Positions 24,160 to 64,000 of a stretch of DNA of 64,000 nt are shown here, piece after piece. The notes below the pieces were generated by a model. That model searched no databases, was not told the DNA's origin, and saw nothing but the letters and a program-made list of their open reading frames with translations. Positions within the stretch are counted from its first letter, which is position 1. Every line of letters begins with the position of its first letter. Where the stretch lies: positions 75,292,001-75,356,000 of the forward strand of contig NC_088931.1 in the NCBI RefSeq assembly GCF_038396675.1. Direction: 5' to 3'. The stretch is from Hydra vulgaris. Taxonomy: Eukaryota > Cnidaria > Hydrozoa > Anthoathecata > Hydridae. Position numbers and translations under genes: made by a program.

Positions 24160-25159
24160 ATGGCTCCCGACAGTCTTGGATTGGAACTAAGAAAGAAAAT
24201 TATTGGCGATTACGTAAGTGGGATGTCACAAAAAAGCATTTGTGATAAATATCGCGTGAAAAAATGGACCGTATCAAGACTATGTTCCAAATATCGTTCT
24301 ACGGGGAAGTTGGCAGCAGATAACAAAGGTGGAAGACCACGTTCCACCACTTCTAGAGAGGATTCTATAATCGTCAGATCCGTCAAGAAGGATCCCTGGA
24401 TATCATCAGTCGAGATACAAAAGCAATTAGAGCTGCCTGTATCGGACCGAACAATCAGACGACGTGCTGTTGAAGCCGAATTGTTTTCTCGACGCCCCGC
24501 AAAGAAACCGCTGATTTCACTAAAAAATCAGAAGAAAAGACTCCTGTTTGCTACATCACATATTGACTGGAATGTGCAGAAATGGCGAACTGTCCTGTTC
24601 AGTGATGAATCGAAGTTCAACATCGTTGGGAGCGATGGCATTTGCCGTGTACGTGGACCGGCCGGAAAACGCCTCGATTTACGTTACTACCATAAGACCG
24701 TGAAGCATGGTGGAGGCAATGTAATGGTCTGGGGGTGTTTTTCTGCTAACGGTCTAGGTCCAATACATCGAAACGATGGAATAATGGACCGTTCCATGTA
24801 TAAAAATATCCTGAAAGATGTTATGTTACCTCTTGCTGAATGGAATATGCCAATAAAACGGGTTTTTCAACGATCCGAAACACACTGCAAAAGTAGTCAA
24901 GCAGCGGTTTCAAGACAACCACCTATCGGTGATGGATTGGCCACCTCAATCTCCAGATCTCAACCCTATCGAGAACCTGTGGGAGATTGTCAACCGCAGA
25001 ATTAATCGTGAAGGTGTTCGTAATAAGGATCAACTGTTTGAACAAATCCAAAAGGCCTGGGCAGTAATTCCACAAAGTTTCATTGATCACCTGATCGACT
25101 CTATGCCTCGAAGATGCAAGGCTGTGATCGACAACAAAGGATTCGCCACGAAATATTGA
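24160..25159 (+). pseudogene. Tc1-like transposase, one frameshift
   Basis: Starts [18 protein letters not shown]. It has a paired helix-turn-helix N-terminus ([20 protein letters not shown] then [11 protein letters not shown], and a second HTH in [20 protein letters not shown]). The first catalytic Asp is in [10 protein letters not shown], followed by [12 protein letters not shown]. After MPIKRVFQ near 24870 a small deletion shifts the frame; the other frame continues [32 protein letters not shown] (third acidic residue) and ends NKGFATKY at 25159. The missing bases fall on the QD of the FQQDND motif, which normally carries the second catalytic Asp, so this copy cannot transpose itself. Confidence 0.92.
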
Positions 25160-25413
25160 TAGCGAAATACAGCTTGGTCAAGATTTTGTCGAGTTGCACT
25201 TGTTTTGTCGAGAAGGAAATCAATTTTTTTTAGTATTTTTGATTAATTTATTAAATTTCGTGTACAAATAATGAACTTTGTGATGAATAAAACTTGAAGA
25301 ACTTTGTCTCTAAACAGTTACATAGTTATTTCTCTACATTGAAATAATGCAGCACTTTTATATAAAGAAACTAAATAAGCATTATTTGGTCGCACTCGTT
25401 TTGTCCGATACTG

Positions 25414-25572
<159 letters not shown>

Positions 25573-27344
25573 TTACTCAGGAGATTTATGTTAGAACTTA
25601 TGCTGTCTCTAATTTAAAACAAAAGTGTCTTGATGATAGTATTTTGGATATCCTTTTTATAGGACCGCATTAAGGTTTTAGATGAAATTTAAATAAGGAC
25701 TACTTAAAGAGATCCTACCACCTATATCATTCTCTCATTTGTAAAAATTTCTTTGTTGGTTATGCAACCTGAATGTAATCAAACTTAATTGTGCCAATTG
25801 CATTTTTTTAAACCAATCAAAAAACATCGCGAATATAGCAAAAGCTATAACTTTCAAAAAGATCTAATTTTGAAATCATGGCAGGTGATTTTATTGAGAT
25901 ATATGTTGGCACAGTGAAACTTGAGTTTAAGCACTTGTTTAAACTCAATTGAAGAAATCAAAAAAAAAAAACGATGGTTGGTGAGACGTTTGGTAGTTGA
26001 TCATTTATAAATTTTTTTTTGACGAAATTAATTAAAGGTGACAAATCTGGGGTGTAGGTGTTATTTAAATAGCAAAAACACCTCAGATTATGCTTTGCTT
26101 ATACAAGTTCTGAGCTGTTTTTGAGAAGTTTACTAAAAAGGATGGGTTTTACAATTATCTGCACGTTAAAGACAAAATGCTAATGTGACCTTTAGCCTCC
26201 ACTTTAATCCAGTACTAGCTAGCTTTTTGTATGTAGTTAATAGTGAAAGACAAATTTGTATTACAATTGATTTCATAAACGTAAAACTCGCAAGTGGTAT
26301 GGCAGAATACTTTAGTGATAAAATTACGTTTTTTAAGTGTACACTGAAGGTTTGACGTGTTTTTTACACTGAAGGTTTGACATACACTGAAGTTTTGACA
26401 TGCAACTGTACACTGAAGGTTTGACGTGCAATTTGCAGTTGAGTTTTTAAATTTAACCCCTTTTGATGGAAAGAGTCAAAGTTGCGTGAAGAAATTTATG
26501 GATGAGCTCGAATCATCTGTTTTCCAGCATAAAAATAAAATTCTTGTTTTCACTCCTAAAGTCGAATATAAGTTTAACTTTTGGAAATAACATAGATTAA
26601 TGGGAAAAGTTTATATTATATAACTTAATTTAAATAGATTAACGAATCCAGCAATAAATTGCATTAAACTATTCATTTGTTATTAAGTGTTTAACTTACA
26701 AAAGCAAAATTATGACCTTATAAAGTTTAAACAGCGTGAAATAAGATAAGGGGAATTCAATAAAATTATGCTTTGCAATGTTTATTACTATGGACTAGAC
26801 AAGTTATCCTCTGAGCATATTAGTCACATTTGCGTAGGAAAAAATAATCGTAGTGCAACTTTTTAATTATTTTAGTTTGTAATTACAATGTTATTATTAT
26901 CATTATTAATATAGTATACTCGTTTAAGATTCGAACATTTAATTTTAAACGAACATCTTTAATCATTTTTAATTTTGTTTAAGCTTGTATACTATTTGTT
27001 AAAGTTGTATACATTTGACAGAAATTTTTTAAAAAACTTTCTAAAAAATTTTTATAATTTCTGAAAAAAAAAAATTATGTCTAAAATTTTTTTATTTTAA
27101 ACCATTAAAATATATATTATAAGTAAATATTTGATGGTCATAATACTGATAAACAAATACACAAAGTTTTGTAAAGCAAGATATTTAAAAATAATTTTAT
27201 AAACTAATAACTAAAAAACAGCCAATAATGCATGATTATATCACTAAAAATAAAACTGAAAATAGCGTTACACATGTTTACATTTATAAACAACCGAGCC
27301 ATGAAGTATATTTATCTTTCAATAATATGTTTTTTGAAGATTTT
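25573..27344. other. Region between Tc1 element and CSTF3 3' end
   Basis: AT-rich, no gene seen. Contains the tandem repeat 26338-26430. Confidence 0.5.
26338..26430 (+). repeat. Short tandem repeat, ACACTGAAGGTTTGAC x4
   Basis: Four irregularly spaced copies, one with a GTTTTGAC variant. Confidence 0.85.
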
Positions 27345-27350
27345 TTTATT
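27345..27350 (-). terminator. Candidate CSTF3 poly(A) signal
   Basis: AATAAA on the minus strand, 137 bases past the stop. A GT-rich stretch (GGCTCGGTTGTTT) follows about 45 bases later. First good hexamer after the stop. Confidence 0.5.
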
Positions 27351-27486
27351 AACATGGCGCCGTTATGTCGATAAACCTTTAAAAGTTTATATATAACATG
27401 CGGAAGATGAAATCTTCTTAGCGAAGACCGGTATGCACTTTCATCGTTTCATTCATAGATCATTGTAAAATGATAACTAAAATATA

Positions 27487-63621
<36,135 letters not shown>

Positions 63622-63732
63622 CTACATTAAAAAACAAAAAACATAAAATAAATTACAAAAAAGTTTTTAATATATAATTTATAGTAAAAAAACATTTTCA
63701 AACTTGAAATTAAAATACATTTACATACTTAC

Positions 63733-63770
63733 ATTTAAAGTCATGGTATTTGAACTTTGTTTAAAAAAAG
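63733..63770 (-). CDS. CSTF3: Possible further 5' exon of CSTF3
   Basis: Ends in a consensus donor AAAT|GTAAGT in phase 0 with the exon at 63621, and contains an ATG at 63744 (MTLN|MKYKNFDR). Upstream of the ATG the frame reads FFKQSSNT after an AG at 63771. Homology to the human protein is weak here, so it may be an alternative start or noise. Confidence 0.3.
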
Positions 63771-64000
63771 CTAACGACACAACTAAAATCGCTTTATCAT
63801 CCAGAAAATTTTATTAAGTCATAGGAAAAAACAATGTTTACCATCTAAAGTTTTAACCATCGAGAAAATTTTTAAAATGCTTGCAAGACAAATAGTGCCT
63901 GACTTTTTTTTAGCAACGTAGAACTTCATCAATTTTTAAAAATCAAAGTGTGCAAATATTTTGCAGCATTGAATTAAATCCTTTGAAGTGTGTTTGTGTA

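Larger units (their letters stand above)
23376..25413 (+). mobile_element. Tc1/mariner element with both ends, inactive
   Basis: Terminal inverted repeats CAGTATTGGACAAAAC (23376) and GTTTTGTCCGATACTG (ending 25413) are flanked by TA on both sides. The transposase reads forward from 24160 to 25159. About 2.04 kb, longer than the usual 1.3-1.7 kb, because 784 bases precede the ATG. This leader contains an 11-bp-type tandem array at 23670-23845. Confidence 0.9.

Overview
The window looks like cnidarian DNA, most likely Hydra. It is extremely AT-rich, full of (TA)n tracts and degraded LINE, Tc1, hAT, pogo and Penelope-like copies, and its host genes have short exons with GT-AG introns. The genus is inferred from base composition and repeat style, not tested by a search. 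All identifiable host genes lie on the minus strand.

Host genes, right to left in transcription order. (1) CSTF3 (CstF-77, the HAT-repeat scaffold of the mRNA 3'-end cleavage stimulation factor): 21 exons that join in frame, 63621 down to the stop at 27487; the N-terminal ~75 residues lie upstream of the window or in an uncertain exon. Its introns hold most of the mobile DNA. (2) A secreted or lysosomal histidine acid phosphatase (ACP2/ACPP family): 11 firm exons and one likely exon, 19638 to 13174; the exact C-terminus is unresolved, and an orphan exon sits at 10626-10841. (3) An uncharacterised 91-residue two-pass membrane protein at 4165-4440, followed after only 121 bases by (4) an uncharacterised two-exon gene for a 433-residue protein with an acidic/proline-rich linker (4043 to 1827). 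The 3-4 pair resembles an operon resolved by spliced-leader trans-splicing.

Mobile DNA: LINE pieces (370-1700, 7640-7860, 10880-11635, 27905-28330, 28600-30330, 32380-32800, 33127-33715, 36165-37175, 45290-47600, 49350-49920, 52080-55375, 60480-60810); a Penelope-like element with a GIY-YIG remnant (38400-39690); a complete-ended but broken Tc1 element (23376-25413) beside a second Tc1 fragment; a pogo-like element (57574-58544); an internally deleted hAT (58628-61252); short inverted-repeat elements; two tRNA-derived SINEs; minisatellites; and many (TA)n tracts that often abut transposon ends.

No clearly new multi-gene system is visible. The best candidates for novelty are the tight 91-aa/433-aa gene pair, a 72-nt in-frame cassette exon inside CSTF3, splice sites rebuilt by local duplications or microsatellites, and a series of near-perfect palindromes. 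No database search was possible; family names come from recognised motifs and recalled human homologues.
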